IMG/VR virus record: IMGVR_UViG_3300009147_000025
Span: 1 to 24,446 of that record
Source: a virus
Strand: one strand, 5' to 3'
Length of the DNA stretch: 24,446 nucleotides
Below the pieces are notes generated by a model. The model was not told the origin of the DNA. It worked only from the letters and a program-made list of their open reading frames with translations, and did no database searches. Shown one piece after another: positions 14,646 through 22,990 of this stretch. The translations under genes were made by a program, and so were the position numbers. The stretch's first letter is position 1; each line of letters begins with the position of its first letter.

Positions 14646-14980
14646 GGTGGGACCCTCTCTTCAAGAGTCAGATGGACTATTGCGCGCCGATAGGCATACC
14701 GCATTCAGTCTTTCTGTCGTGGGGTCTCGCCGATCAAGAGAAGGCGTTGGCGTGGCAGGCCTTCGAGTCCCGTCGGTGTGGGCAGTGCGGGACTCATCTC
14801 GATGACTGGAAGGAGTCATTCGGCGGCGACAGGTTCGCCTGGCACGCCGAGCCCTACTCCTGCCCTGGGTGCGCGGAACTGGAACGGCATCGGGAACGCC
14901 CCGACAACCCCGACCACGGTTTCCATATGAGGCTCGCTCGCGGCCCCGCTTCCGACTGTCCCCATTGCCGAGGGAGGTGA
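14151..14980 (+). CDS. tail assembly chaperone, -1 frameshifted product (gpGT-like)
   Basis: A -1 slip at 14633-14639 joins codons 14151-14639 to the frame starting at 14639, giving about 276 residues. The added 113 residues read RLRWDPLFKSQMDYC, then IGIPHSVFLSW and a Cys-rich end (CGQCG, CPGC, CPHC). The GIPHSVFL phrase followed by paired Cys is the hallmark of actinophage second chaperones. The shifted frame has no independent start with a good ribosome site near the join; an internal ATG at 14672 would drop the conserved WDPLF part. The longer product bridges the tape measure and tail tube subunits. Its TGA lies inside the ribosome site of the next gene. Confidence 0.87.
14633..14639 (+). 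promoter_or_regulatory. programmed -1 ribosomal frameshift site CCCAAAA
   Basis: The heptamer C-CCA-AAA is in the exact X-XXY-YYZ register of the chaperone gene, with zero-frame codons Pro and Lys, and lies one codon before the zero-frame TGA. After slipping, both tRNAs re-pair on CCC and AAA. Downstream there are only weak short stems by eye (such as GAGG with CCTC), so a stimulatory structure is uncertain. Confidence 0.88.
14973..14980 (+). promoter_or_regulatory. full-length ribosome binding site that fixes a TTG start
   Basis: GGAGGTGA is a perfect complement to the 16S rRNA tail and lies six bases before TTG 14987. This makes TTG the likely start of the HNH gene rather than ATG 15005, which is 24 bases away. 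It contains the chaperone frame's own TGA. Confidence 0.75.
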
Positions 14981-14986
14981 CGCAGG

Positions 14987-15601
14987 TTGCCGCCAAGAGT
15001 GTCGATGGACGAACTCTGCGAGACGCCTGCCTGCGCCCGACCGGCGTATTGCCGCGGCCAGTGTGTGACCCATTATCACCGCCGTCGCCGGGAAGACCCT
15101 GAGTTCCTCAGGAACCCGATCAGGAAACCGTGCAAGAGGTGTGGCTCAACGGTGGATGTGGAGCGGAGCAAAGCGGCAAGCCTTTGCGCCACCTGCAGGA
15201 AGAACTGGCGGTGGTGTCCTGATTGTCGGGAGGCGTGGAACACCAAGGGCTACAAAGTCCGGCAGAACGCCTTCAGTTGGCCATGTCCGATGCATACCCG
15301 GGCCAATCAACTTAAGGTCCGGATGGGCATCACCATTGAGCGATACAGCGACATCTATCGCCAGCAGGGCGGGAGGTGCGCAATCGCGAACTGTGATGAG
15401 CGGGATAGCTTGCATGTTGACCACGATCACGCCTGCTGCCCTGGTAAGACGGCCTGCGGTAGATGTATTCGGGGTTTGATATGCGCACGGCATAACCATG
15501 CGCTGGGGAAAGTGCGCGACTCTATTGCAGAACTTGAGGCTCTGGCCGCCTATCTAGTTACCCACCATGCCTCCCCCGTGGATGGCGGCCATGGCAACTA
15601 A
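14987..15601 (+). CDS. endonuclease VII-like HNH nuclease with N-terminal zinc modules
   Basis: This 204-residue protein carries the recombination endonuclease VII motif at its C-terminus: Cys131-x4-Cys136, LHVDHDH (143-148) and RGLICARHNHALG (162-174). Cys166 and His169 appear to complete the zinc site in place of the usual Cys pair. Before it lie further Cys clusters that look like zinc ribbons: CETPAC.....CRGQC..H (11-29), CKRC...CATC (49-70) and CPDC...CPMH (77-103). It would cut DNA, perhaps as a free-standing homing-type nuclease or in packaging. It is lodged between chaperone and tape measure genes, where structural genes usually abut. Its 3' end overlaps the tape measure start by about 11 nt. 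Confidence 0.85.
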   Translation: MPPRVSMDELCETPACARPAYCRGQCVTHYHRRRREDPEFLRNPIRKPCKRCGSTVDVERSKAASLCATCRKNWRWCPDCREAWNTKGYKVRQNAFSWPCPMHTRANQLKVRMGITIERYSDIYRQQGGRCAIANCDERDSLHVDHDHACCPGKTACGRCIRGLICARHNHALGKVRDSIAELEALAAYLVTHHASPVDGGHGN

Positions 15602-18600
15602 GTCTTTGCAATATAAAATCGGCATGGACATCGGTGAGTTGCGGCGCAATGCCGAGGCGGCAGGGAGTTACACGGCTGGGTTCCGCAAGGAACTCGACTC
15701 CCTGGAGAAGAAGCAGCGCGACCACCGGAAGTCCATAGAGGACCTCGGCAAGGGGATGTCGCTATTCGGTGTCGCGACGGTCGCTGGTTTGGGGTTGGCG
15801 GCGAAGGCGGCGATCGACTGGGAAACCGCGTGGACGGGTGTGCGCAAGACGGTTGATGGCTCCGACCGGGAGATGGCCCAGTTGGAGGGGCAGCTTCGCG
15901 GGCTGGCTAGGACTTTGCCGTCCAGTCACAAGGAGATCGCGGCGGTCGCGGAGGCGGCCGGGCAGTTGGGGATCAAGCGGCAGGACATCGCGGCATTCAC
16001 CAAGACGATGATCGACTTGGGGCAGACGACGAACCTCACCGCCGAGGAAGCAGCGTCGGATCTCGCGAAGTTCTCCAACATCATGGGGACCAGCGCGAAG
16101 GATGTCGACCGGCTCGGCTCGACACTAGTGGCGTTGGGCAACGACGGAGCCTCCACGGAGAAGGACATCATCTCGATGGGCCTGCGCATCGCCGGTGCGG
16201 GTAAACAACTCAAACTTACCGAGTCCCAAGTCTTGGGGTTCGCTTCCGCGCTGTCCTCTGTGGGCATCGAGGCGGAGGCCGGCGGATCGGCTATCTCCAC
16301 CACGATGATCAAGATTGCGTCGGCGGTGAACTCGGGCGGCTCGGAACTGGAAGGGTTCGCGAGCGTCGCGGGAATGTCGGGAGAGAAGTTCACGCAGGCG
16401 TTCCGCGACGACGCCGGCACGGCGATCATCGCGTTCCTTCAAGGGCTCGGCCGGATGCAGAGAACCGGCCAGGACGTCTTCGGAGTGCTCGACGGACTCG
16501 GGCTGAGCGAGATCCGAGTCCGGGACGCATTGCTGCGCGCCGGTTCGGCGAGCGACATGTTCTCCAAGAGCCTCCGTGTCGGGTCGACCGCATGGGCCGA
16601 GAACACCGCTCTCACAGACGAAGCCAACAAGCGCTATGCGACGTCCGCATCCAAGATGCAGGTTGCCTGGAATCAGATCCAGGACGCACTGATCGACGTC
16701 GGCGCCACGGTAGTTCCGGTGGTGTCGTCGCTGACCACAGGTGTTGGCGACATTGTCCGCGCGTTCCAGGCTCTGCCGGGACCCATGCGGGACATCGTGA
16801 CGTGGGCGGGCGCTGCCGTAGGTGGTATCGCGCTGCTCGGAGGAGGGGCTCTCGTCGCGGGGCCGAAGATCATGAAGTTCCGCGACAGGATGACCGACCT
16901 GATCGCCACTGGAGGCGCTGCCTCCAAGGGCCTCGGCAAGTTCGGCCTGTTCATGGCCGGGCCATGGGGCGCGGCGCTGGGAGCCGGAGCGCTTCTACTG
17001 GGCGTGTTCGCCTCGGCAGTCGGCGGCGCGGCCCGGCGCCAGCAAGAACTCGCTGACGCTGGGAAGACCGTCGCGCAGGCTATCAAGGAACAGAACGGTG
17101 TCATCAACACATCCGTGATCCAGACCGCCGCGAAGCAGGCCCAAGAAAAAGGCATGCTTGATACGGCGAAGTCGCTGGGAATCGAGATGGGGGTTGTGAC
17201 CAGCGCAATTCTCGGCCAAGGGGATGCCTATAAGGATCTCCAGGGCAGACTGAAGGCCATTGTTGAGCAAGGGACAATTCAGCGTCCAGATCAAGCTGGC
17301 GACTTGACCGCCGAGGCAGAAGCCGCAGATGAGTTGTCGCACAAACTCGAGGCTTTAGTCGGCGGAAAAAACGACGAGCTGAACGCGACAAAGAACGTCG
17401 ATCAGGCGACCAGGGAGGCCATCGAAGGCCAGAAGCGTTTCGGCAACCAAATGGGCCTTACCGATGAGCAGATTACGCGGGCGGCAGAAGACCTGGGGAA
17501 GCTAATCCAGGCATTGGACGACACGAACGGTCGCACCCTCAACGCCCGATCCGCCCAGCGCGACTACATGGACGCCGTCCAGGACGCCAAGAATGCTGTC
17601 ATGGCCGCCGCGGAAGCGCGGGTTCAGGCGGCCGAGCGAGTCGAGGCGGCGGAGCGGTCCGTGCAGTCCGCACAACGCTCCGCGAAGTCCGCCCAGGACA
17701 GTCTGACTCGCGCCCAGCGGGACGCCCACGACGCGCAGGTGGCGCTGACTCAGGCCCGCGCGAGCGAAGTCGAGCGACTGGAAGACCTCAACCGGGCCGT
17801 GGGTGACGCCGCCCTCGACGAGGAAGCGGGCATGCTGGCGCTCGAGCGAGCCCAGGAGCGCCTCGTGGAGGTGCAGCGGGGGGGCCAATCAGGTCTGGAT
17901 CTCCGCGAGGCCGAGTTGGGCGTACGGCAGGCGGAGCACGCGCTGGTGAACACCCGCGACCGCTACGCGGACATTCGCGAGGAAGCCGAGGCCGCCAACA
18001 AGGCAGGCGTTGAGGGCAGCGATGCGGTGATCTCGGCGCAACGCGGAGTTGCGGAGTCGATGCAGGGCGTCGCGGACGCGCAGCAGGGGGTTGCCGATGC
18101 TGCCAGGGAAGTCCGGGATGCGCTGAAAGAGGTGGCTCGCGCGAGCAGCGACCCCGCTCTGCAAGGGTTCGTGCGGACTTTGGATAGCAGCACGGAGGCG
18201 GGTCGCCGGAACGCGGAGATGCTGGACCGGATCGCCTCTGGAGCGAATGCCATGGCCCAGAAGGCGGCCAGTGACGCCGAGAGGTTTGGTGGCGCCGCAG
18301 CCGGAGCGGCGGCTCTTACCGCGAGTCTGAAGGCCGCCCGGCCGGCCTTGGTCGCCACGGCGATCGAGTTTGGAATGAGTCAGGTCGAGGCGGAGAAGTA
18401 CGCAGATAAGGTGCTTGCCATCCCGCCGATTGCCAGCACCCTCGTGACGACTCCGGGTTCTGTGGCGTCACTGGCGGAACTCCGGCGAGTCCGTGACGGG
18501 GTCAATGGGATCCCGCCCGGCAAGACCGTCAACGTCGGGGTGCTTTCGGAGACTGCGATCAAGGACTTGGAGCGCATCGGTTTCAAGGTGCAGGGACTTC

Positions 18601-19151
18601 CGGACGGCACATTCACCATCTACGCCAACACAACCGCGGCCTACACGGAGCTTGACCGTCTCTACCAGACCTACCAGAACCGGGTGCTGGGCATCCGGGT
18701 CACCCCAACGGGTGACACGTACTACCAGGGACAGGGCGGTCGGTACTACGCCGCCCAAGGCGGGATCGTCTCCTTCGCCAGCGGCGGGATGCACGAGGAC
18801 CACCGCCCGCAGATCGCCCGCGCCCGCAAGGGCACCGTGCGGATGTGGGCGGAACCGGAAACCCACCGGGAGTCCTACATTCCATGGGCGCCAGATCGCC
18901 GGCAGGCGGCTACTGGTGTACTGCGGAGCACCGCCGATGGATTCGGCTACGACCTCATGCCCAAAGGGATTCCGGCGGCCAGCATCGGCGGCGGATCCGC
19001 GCAGGGTGCTGCGGGCGGGGCCTTGCATGTCACGTGGGAGATCATCGGAGGGACGACGTCCGAGGTAGGGCGTCTGCTGGCGCCACTGCTGCAGAAATAC
19101 GTCCGGGTCACAGCGGGCGGCAGTGTTCAGAAGGCTTTCGGGGCCGGCTGA
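15591..19151 (+). CDS. tape measure protein
   Basis: This 1186-residue protein sets tail length and is packed inside the tube. The N-terminal third is the TP901/PhageMin-type domain (IDWETAWTGVRKTVDGSDRE, LGQTTNLTAEEAASDLAKFS, a long Gly/Ala helical region). Hydrophobic segments lie at about 401-425 and 452-480. Residues 660-850 form a long Ala/Gln/Arg coiled coil (repeats of the type AERVEAAERSVQSAQRS). The C-terminus has GGIVSFASGGMHEDH and RESYIPWAPDRR, usual for this family. At about 0.15 nm per residue it predicts a tail of roughly 175-180 nm. ATG 15591 is chosen for the MATKSLQYKI start; 15567 and 15582 are in-frame alternatives with no better ribosome site. Confidence 0.93.
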   Translation: MATKSLQYKIGMDIGELRRNAEAAGSYTAGFRKELDSLEKKQRDHRKSIEDLGKGMSLFGVATVAGLGLAAKAAIDWETAWTGVRKTVDGSDREMAQLEGQLRGLARTLPSSHKEIAAVAEAAGQLGIKRQDIAAFTKTMIDLGQTTNLTAEEAASDLAKFSNIMGTSAKDVDRLGSTLVALGNDGASTEKDIISMGLRIAGAGKQLKLTESQVLGFASALSSVGIEAEAGGSAISTTMIKIASAVNSGGSELEGFASVAGMSGEKFTQAFRDDAGTAIIAFLQGLGRMQRTGQDVFGVLDGLGLSEIRVRDALLRAGSASDMFSKSLRVGSTAWAENTALTDEANKRYATSASKMQVAWNQIQDALIDVGATVVPVVSSLTTGVGDIVRAFQALPGPMRDIVTWAGAAVGGIALLGGGALVAGPKIMKFRDRMTDLIATGGAASKGLGKFGLFMAGPWGAALGAGALLLGVFASAVGGAARRQQELADAGKTVAQAIKEQNGVINTSVIQTAAKQAQEKGMLDTAKSLGIEMGVVTSAILGQGDAYKDLQGRLKAIVEQGTIQRPDQAGDLTAEAEAADELSHKLEALVGGKNDELNATKNVDQATREAIEGQKRFGNQMGLTDEQITRAAEDLGKLIQALDDTNGRTLNARSAQRDYMDAVQDAKNAVMAAAEARVQAAERVEAAERSVQSAQRSAKSAQDSLTRAQRDAHDAQVALTQARASEVERLEDLNRAVGDAALDEEAGMLALERAQERLVEVQRGGQSGLDLREAELGVRQAEHALVNTRDRYADIREEAEAANKAGVEGSDAVISAQRGVAESMQGVADAQQGVADAAREVRDALKEVARASSDPALQGFVRTLDSSTEAGRRNAEMLDRIASGANAMAQKAASDAERFGGAAAGAAALTASLKAARPALVATAIEFGMSQVEAEKYADKVLAIPPIASTLVTTPGSVASLAELRRVRDGVNGIPPGKTVNVGVLSETAIKDLERIGFKVQGLPDGTFTIYANTTAAYTELDRLYQTYQNRVLGIRVTPTGDTYYQGQGGRYYAAQGGIVSFASGGMHEDHRPQIARARKGTVRMWAEPETHRESYIPWAPDRRQAATGVLRSTADGFGYDLMPKGIPAASIGGGSAQGAAGGALHVTWEIIGGTTSEVGRLLAPLLQKYVRVTAGGSVQKAFGAG

Positions 19152-21901
19152 TGGCTTTCCCGAGAGATCCCCGCGACACAGTTGTCGAGGCGTTCATAAA
19201 TTCCGGTTGGGTAGATCTGACGGCCAGTGCGGACGTGTATGGGCGGGAGCCCCTGGCCCTGACCTCGGGCCGTGCCGACGAGCAGCAGGGGTTCGCCCCG
19301 GCGACATGTGGATTCACGCTCAACAATCGCACGGGGAAGTACAATCCTCGGAACCCCGTTGGCGTCTTCTACAGGAAGATCGGCCGGAACACCCCTACTC
19401 GGGTCTCGATTCGCACAGCGAGAGACCAGTTCAGCAGGGTGGTCGTCAACGGTTGGGGTACTGCCACGACCGGTCACGGATACACCTTGATCGGATCTGG
19501 CGGAACTGTTCAGGCCTCCGACTACCAGGTGTCGGGCGGTTTTGCTACGCACTCCGTGCCCGCGACGAACGCCTACCGCGCTAGCTACTTCGCACCATCG
19601 GTGATTCAGCACCGAACAGTTGGGCAGGCGATCACGGTCTCGCTGCCGTTCACCAACGTAACCGGGGCCAATATCGAGATCGCGAACTTGATGTTCCAAG
19701 TATCCAACACACCTACCTATTATCAGATACGGTTTGTGGTCACCACGGCCGAGGAGATCAAGGTGTGGCTGGTCGGCACTTCGGGCAGCCAAGCGAGCGA
19801 CATAGTTACCATCCCAGGCCTTACCCACTCTTCGAGTCAACCCATTAGGGTCAGCGCCCAGTTCGACGGCAACTGGTTCCGGGCCAAAGCTTGGGCCGCA
19901 ACTGGCGTCGAGCCTTTCGACTGGCATTTGTCTTTCGCGCCCATTCTGACGACGTTCACTGCCGGCGGTGTCGGCGTCCGCTCAGGTGTCGCGACTGGAA
20001 ACACGAACACGTTGCCTATCGTCTTCACGTATTCGGACTACCAGGTCACGGTCCCGCGGTTCATCGGCGAGATCAGCGCATGGAATCAGCACTGGGACGG
20101 CGGCATCCAAGACGCCACCGCCGCGGTGGAGGCCGCCGGCATCGGCCGTCGAGTGGGGCAGGGCACGTCCGCTCTGGGAAGCACGCCTCGGCGGGAGATC
20201 CCGAACAACAGCAACCTGGATCTGTACCTGCCGCTCGAAGACGGATCCCTGGTTGCCGAGGCGATACCAGACGTCGGATACGCGCGGATGCGGATCACGG
20301 GCGACATAGACTCATCGCAGCAGTTCGGCCAAGGCCAACTGGCGCCGTGGCTCCCGAATGTCGTGGCGCGGCTAGGGCTGACCGAACTCAGCGCGAGCGG
20401 GATCACCCAGGCAGCGTTCAATGCGGCTTTCGCCGTTTCGTGGATCATGTCCGGTGGGCGCGCCCACAACGACGTGGTCATCACGGGGCAGTCATCGTCA
20501 AAGACGGTCGCACCGCAGACGTGGGTCGTCGAGTTCTCGCTGACCACTGACTCCGTGCGCCTGACCAATGTTGGCGGCAGCTTCCTCTTCTCCACCACAG
20601 CTCCAGTCTTGTTCGGCGGGGGCGTCCACTCGGTGGAGTTGTCCGTCTCCGAATCCGCCGGCCAGAGCCTGTTTTTCCTCAAAGTCGACGGGGCGACAAT
20701 ACTCACCGACTTTGTTACGACCGGCACTCTTCAACCGGTTGAGACGCTGCGCTTCCGCAACCTTGTCGACCCGGGAAGTAACTCGCTCGCGATCGGTCAC
20801 GTTACAGTCGGGCGTACAAGTGGCGTGAGCAATGCGGCCGACGGCTTCGACAGGGAGAGCGCTAGCGATCGGCTCGCACGGATATGCAGCGAACAGGGCG
20901 TGCCGTTCACCTGCGTTGGGCCGCCCGCCTTCGTGGGCGGCCCAATCGAAACCGCCATCATGGGCCCCCAATACACGGACAGCTTCTCTGGCATCGTGGC
21001 CGAGTGCGCACTGGCGGACATGGGCGAACTGTATGAATCGCGCGGTGCCACAGGCCTCGAGTACAGGACCCTGAAAAGCCTATACAGCCAACCCCCCGTG
21101 CTCACGCTGTACTTCAGTGCGGATCACCTCGCCCCCCCGCTGGACCCAGTCGACGATGACCAGTTGACCCACAACAAGGTCACGGTATCTCGGCGGAACG
21201 GGGGGACATTCACAGCAGAGGCGACGGCAGGGCCGCTTTCGACAGCGGACCCATCTGCGGGCGGTATCGGTACATACGAGACCAGCCTCACCTTGAACGT
21301 CTTTTCCGACGAGGACCTCGTCGCTAACGCCGGATGGGTCCTGCACTTGGGCACGTTTGACGGCGCCCGCTATCCCCAGATCACGGTCAGTCTCGGCCGT
21401 CCCGCCATCGCGAACGACGTGGCCATGGCCAACGCGGCGATTGACGTCAATATCGGCGACCGGATCGTCATCAAGAACGCGTCGGCGATCGGTGTCTACG
21501 ACGACATCAGCCTCATCGTGCGCGGCATTACGGAGTCGATCGACGCATTCGAGCATTTGATCACGTTCAACTGCACACCGGAAGAGCCGTACCACGTCCG
21601 TGCGTGGAACGATTCGACCTTCCGGTGGGATCTCACCGACACCCGTCTCACCGGGGGAACCCTGAGCACCAGCGGGCTGTCATTCCAGGTCGCTTTCGAC
21701 ACCGTCCGCTGGACCACGGACCCCACCAAGTTCCCGATCAACTTCCAGATCGGCGGCGAGGTCATCACGGTGTCCGCCATCTCGGGGACGACGTCACCGC
21801 AGACGTTCACCGTATCCGCACGCTCGGTCAATGGTGTCGTTAAATCGCATTCGGTGAACGAGCAGATCAGGCTCGCTGACCCCACCTACTGGGGACGCTG
21901 A
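19151..21901 (+). CDS. large tail-tip (minor tail) protein with lectin-like insertions
   Basis: This 916-residue protein begins at ATG 19151, overlapping the tape measure stop by one base. Residues 1-91 (TVVEAFINSGWVDLT, TCGFTLNNRTGKYNPRNP) resume at 303 (RFIGEISAWNQHWD, GIGRRVGQG), together resembling a Dit/hub-type tip domain. Between them, 92-302 looks like an inserted sandwich (FSRVVVNGWGTATTGHGYTL). A second LamG-like stretch covers about 350-555 (NLDLYLPLEDG, VHSVELSVSESAG). The rest (570-780) has hub-like blocks ending in LTHNKVTVSRR, then a strand-rich tail. No separate distal-tail gene is seen, so this one protein may do several tip jobs, including sugar contact. Domain limits are approximate. 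Confidence 0.8.
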   Translation: MAFPRDPRDTVVEAFINSGWVDLTASADVYGREPLALTSGRADEQQGFAPATCGFTLNNRTGKYNPRNPVGVFYRKIGRNTPTRVSIRTARDQFSRVVVNGWGTATTGHGYTLIGSGGTVQASDYQVSGGFATHSVPATNAYRASYFAPSVIQHRTVGQAITVSLPFTNVTGANIEIANLMFQVSNTPTYYQIRFVVTTAEEIKVWLVGTSGSQASDIVTIPGLTHSSSQPIRVSAQFDGNWFRAKAWAATGVEPFDWHLSFAPILTTFTAGGVGVRSGVATGNTNTLPIVFTYSDYQVTVPRFIGEISAWNQHWDGGIQDATAAVEAAGIGRRVGQGTSALGSTPRREIPNNSNLDLYLPLEDGSLVAEAIPDVGYARMRITGDIDSSQQFGQGQLAPWLPNVVARLGLTELSASGITQAAFNAAFAVSWIMSGGRAHNDVVITGQSSSKTVAPQTWVVEFSLTTDSVRLTNVGGSFLFSTTAPVLFGGGVHSVELSVSESAGQSLFFLKVDGATILTDFVTTGTLQPVETLRFRNLVDPGSNSLAIGHVTVGRTSGVSNAADGFDRESASDRLARICSEQGVPFTCVGPPAFVGGPIETAIMGPQYTDSFSGIVAECALADMGELYESRGATGLEYRTLKSLYSQPPVLTLYFSADHLAPPLDPVDDDQLTHNKVTVSRRNGGTFTAEATAGPLSTADPSAGGIGTYETSLTLNVFSDEDLVANAGWVLHLGTFDGARYPQITVSLGRPAIANDVAMANAAIDVNIGDRIVIKNASAIGVYDDISLIVRGITESIDAFEHLITFNCTPEEPYHVRAWNDSTFRWDLTDTRLTGGTLSTSGLSFQVAFDTVRWTTDPTKFPINFQIGGEVITVSAISGTTSPQTFTVSARSVNGVVKSHSVNEQIRLADPTYWGR

Positions 21902-21910
21902 GGAGGTTCA

Positions 21911-22363
21911 ATGGCCATTCTCGGCGGCGACACGGCGACAGCCACGCAGATCACCGACGAACTCGGCACGTCGCTCGGCGACACACAGAACACCGATGGC
22001 ACAACCACTTCAACCACCTATACGGCGACATTGACCGGTGGCACCGCGTGCGGGTTCTCCTTCATCGCGCCCCCCTCGGGGAAGGTGCGGATATACAACA
22101 ACGCCGAGCTGAACAACTCAGGCGGAGTCTCGCTCTGCACTATTCGGGTCCGCACCGGCGGAACGGTGGGCAGCGGAACCGATGTGGTCGCCGCCTCGGA
22201 CAACAACTGTTTCTTCCACAACACCAACATCAGGCTGGGCATCTCCGTTCTGATCACCGGGCTCACCGCCGGCTCCACTTACAACGTGCAGCAGCTCTTC
22301 CGGGTGACCGCGGGAACGGGAACCTTCGGCAAGAAACACCTCAGCCACAAGCCGACGCCGTAG
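21911..22363 (+). CDS. small tail-tip/fibre-like protein
   Basis: This 150-residue protein has a Thr/Gly-rich N-terminus (TATATQITDELGTSLGDTQN), followed by a jelly-roll-like series of strands (CGFSFIAPPSGKVRIYNNAE, SLCTIRVRTGG, NIRLGISVLITGL, YNVQQLFRVTAGTG) and a basic end. It is preceded by a strong AGGAGG (21901-21906) that overlaps the tip protein's stop. Its place after the large tip protein suggests an accessory tip or receptor-binding subunit. The family is common in actinophages, but no ligand can be named. Confidence 0.7.
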   Translation: MAILGGDTATATQITDELGTSLGDTQNTDGTTTSTTYTATLTGGTACGFSFIAPPSGKVRIYNNAELNNSGGVSLCTIRVRTGGTVGSGTDVVAASDNNCFFHNTNIRLGISVLITGLTAGSTYNVQQLFRVTAGTGTFGKKHLSHKPTP

Positions 22364-22379
22364 ACGATGGAGATCTGGC

Positions 22380-22577
22380 ATGCCGGACATCTTGGTGACG
22401 GTCGAAGTCATCCGACTCCCGAACGGTTCCTGCGAGGCCTCCGCATACCCCGGCGACGGCGCGGTGCGGACCATTGGCAGTGCCGACGAGATCGAGGACC
22501 GTTTCATCGAGAATTGGAACCTGGAGCGCGGGACCGATTTCGCGCCGGAGAATTTCCAGTTCGTTCAACTAATGTGA
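22380..22577 (+). CDS. small hypothetical protein
   Basis: This 65-residue acidic protein begins MPDILVTVEVIRLPNGSCEA, with one Cys and a helical segment (SADEIEDRFIENWNLERG). It has no membrane segment or known motif. GGAG at 22369-22372 lies seven bases before the ATG. It sits between tail-tip and lysis genes. The function is unknown. Ordinary codon composition and a reasonable ribosome site are the grounds for calling it. Confidence 0.6.
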   Translation: MPDILVTVEVIRLPNGSCEASAYPGDGAVRTIGSADEIEDRFIENWNLERGTDFAPENFQFVQLM

Positions 22578-22689
22578 TAGACATCGATCACAGCACGCGG
22601 GGAGACGCTGCTCATGATCACGATTAAATCTGGCCGGCAATCTCTGTCGGCGGCCACCATCGCAGGCGCTAAAGCAAGGAGCGTGGTGC

Positions 22690-22902
22690 GTGACAGGGAG
22701 ACAAATCCGTGGGTTGGCCAGGGACACGCTCGTTGTCATCGTCGCTCTCGGACTGCTGATCTACGAGGTCGTTTGGGGCGGTGGCCGCGCGGCCGTGGTC
22801 ACGGCGCTTGTCGGCCTGCTGGTGTCGCCGATCTTGATGCGCGTCGACGAGGCGCGCCGCCGGTTGCCCACCCCGCAAGAGGAGGACGGCAGTGATCGCT
22901 GA
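22690..22902 (+). CDS. small two-TM membrane protein (lysis region)
   Basis: This 70-residue protein starts at GTG 22690, supported by AAGGAG (22676-22681) eight bases upstream. A basic N-terminus (TGRQIRGLARD) leads into hydrophobic segments at about 12-30 and 33-51 joined by Gly-Gly-Gly, then a charged C-terminal tail. Small two-segment proteins just before the endolysin often serve as holins or holin partners in actinophages, which is inferred here. A 113-bp stretch upstream (22578-22689) shows no clear terminator or promoter. A longer open frame there (from 22614) is Arg/Pro-rich and judged a shadow. Confidence 0.7.
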   Translation: MTGRQIRGLARDTLVVIVALGLLIYEVVWGGGRAAVVTALVGLLVSPILMRVDEARRRLPTPQEEDGSDR

Positions 22903-22990
22903 ATTCCTACAGCGGTACCCGCGGACGGCGGGCTGGTACATCGTGACTGTCTACATGGCTGCCATGGTCGGTGAACTATGGCCCCGATGA
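22892..22990 (+). CDS. very short 32-residue protein with strong ribosome site
   Basis: Starting at GTG 22892, this 32-residue frame reads MIAEFLQRYPRTAGW, then a moderately hydrophobic segment (YIVTVYMAAMVGELW) and a stop at 22988-22990. GGAGG (22881-22885) lies six bases upstream, inside the end of the preceding membrane-protein gene, which it overlaps by 11 nt. Its end overlaps the next gene in a different frame. The site strength and the overlaps on both sides favour real translation, either as a tiny membrane peptide or as a leader coupling translation of the next gene. No family was recognised. Confidence 0.5.
   Translation: MIAEFLQRYPRTAGWYIVTVYMAAMVGELWPR

Noticed and set aside
16791-17030. 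Hydrophobic segments in the tape measure as a separate membrane protein
   Set aside because: They are in the continuous tape measure frame, and such segments are normal for this family.
18845-19150. Upstream extension of the large tail-tip gene
   Set aside because: The added 102 codons lie within the end of the tape measure gene; ATG 19151 overlaps its stop and starts a familiar MAFPRDPRDTVVEAF sequence.
22614-22895. 93-codon frame overlapping the two-TM gene
   Set aside because: It has a passable GGGGAG upstream, but beyond the first 25 codons it is an Arg/Pro/Gly-rich shadow of the membrane-protein frame, which has better composition and its own ribosome site.
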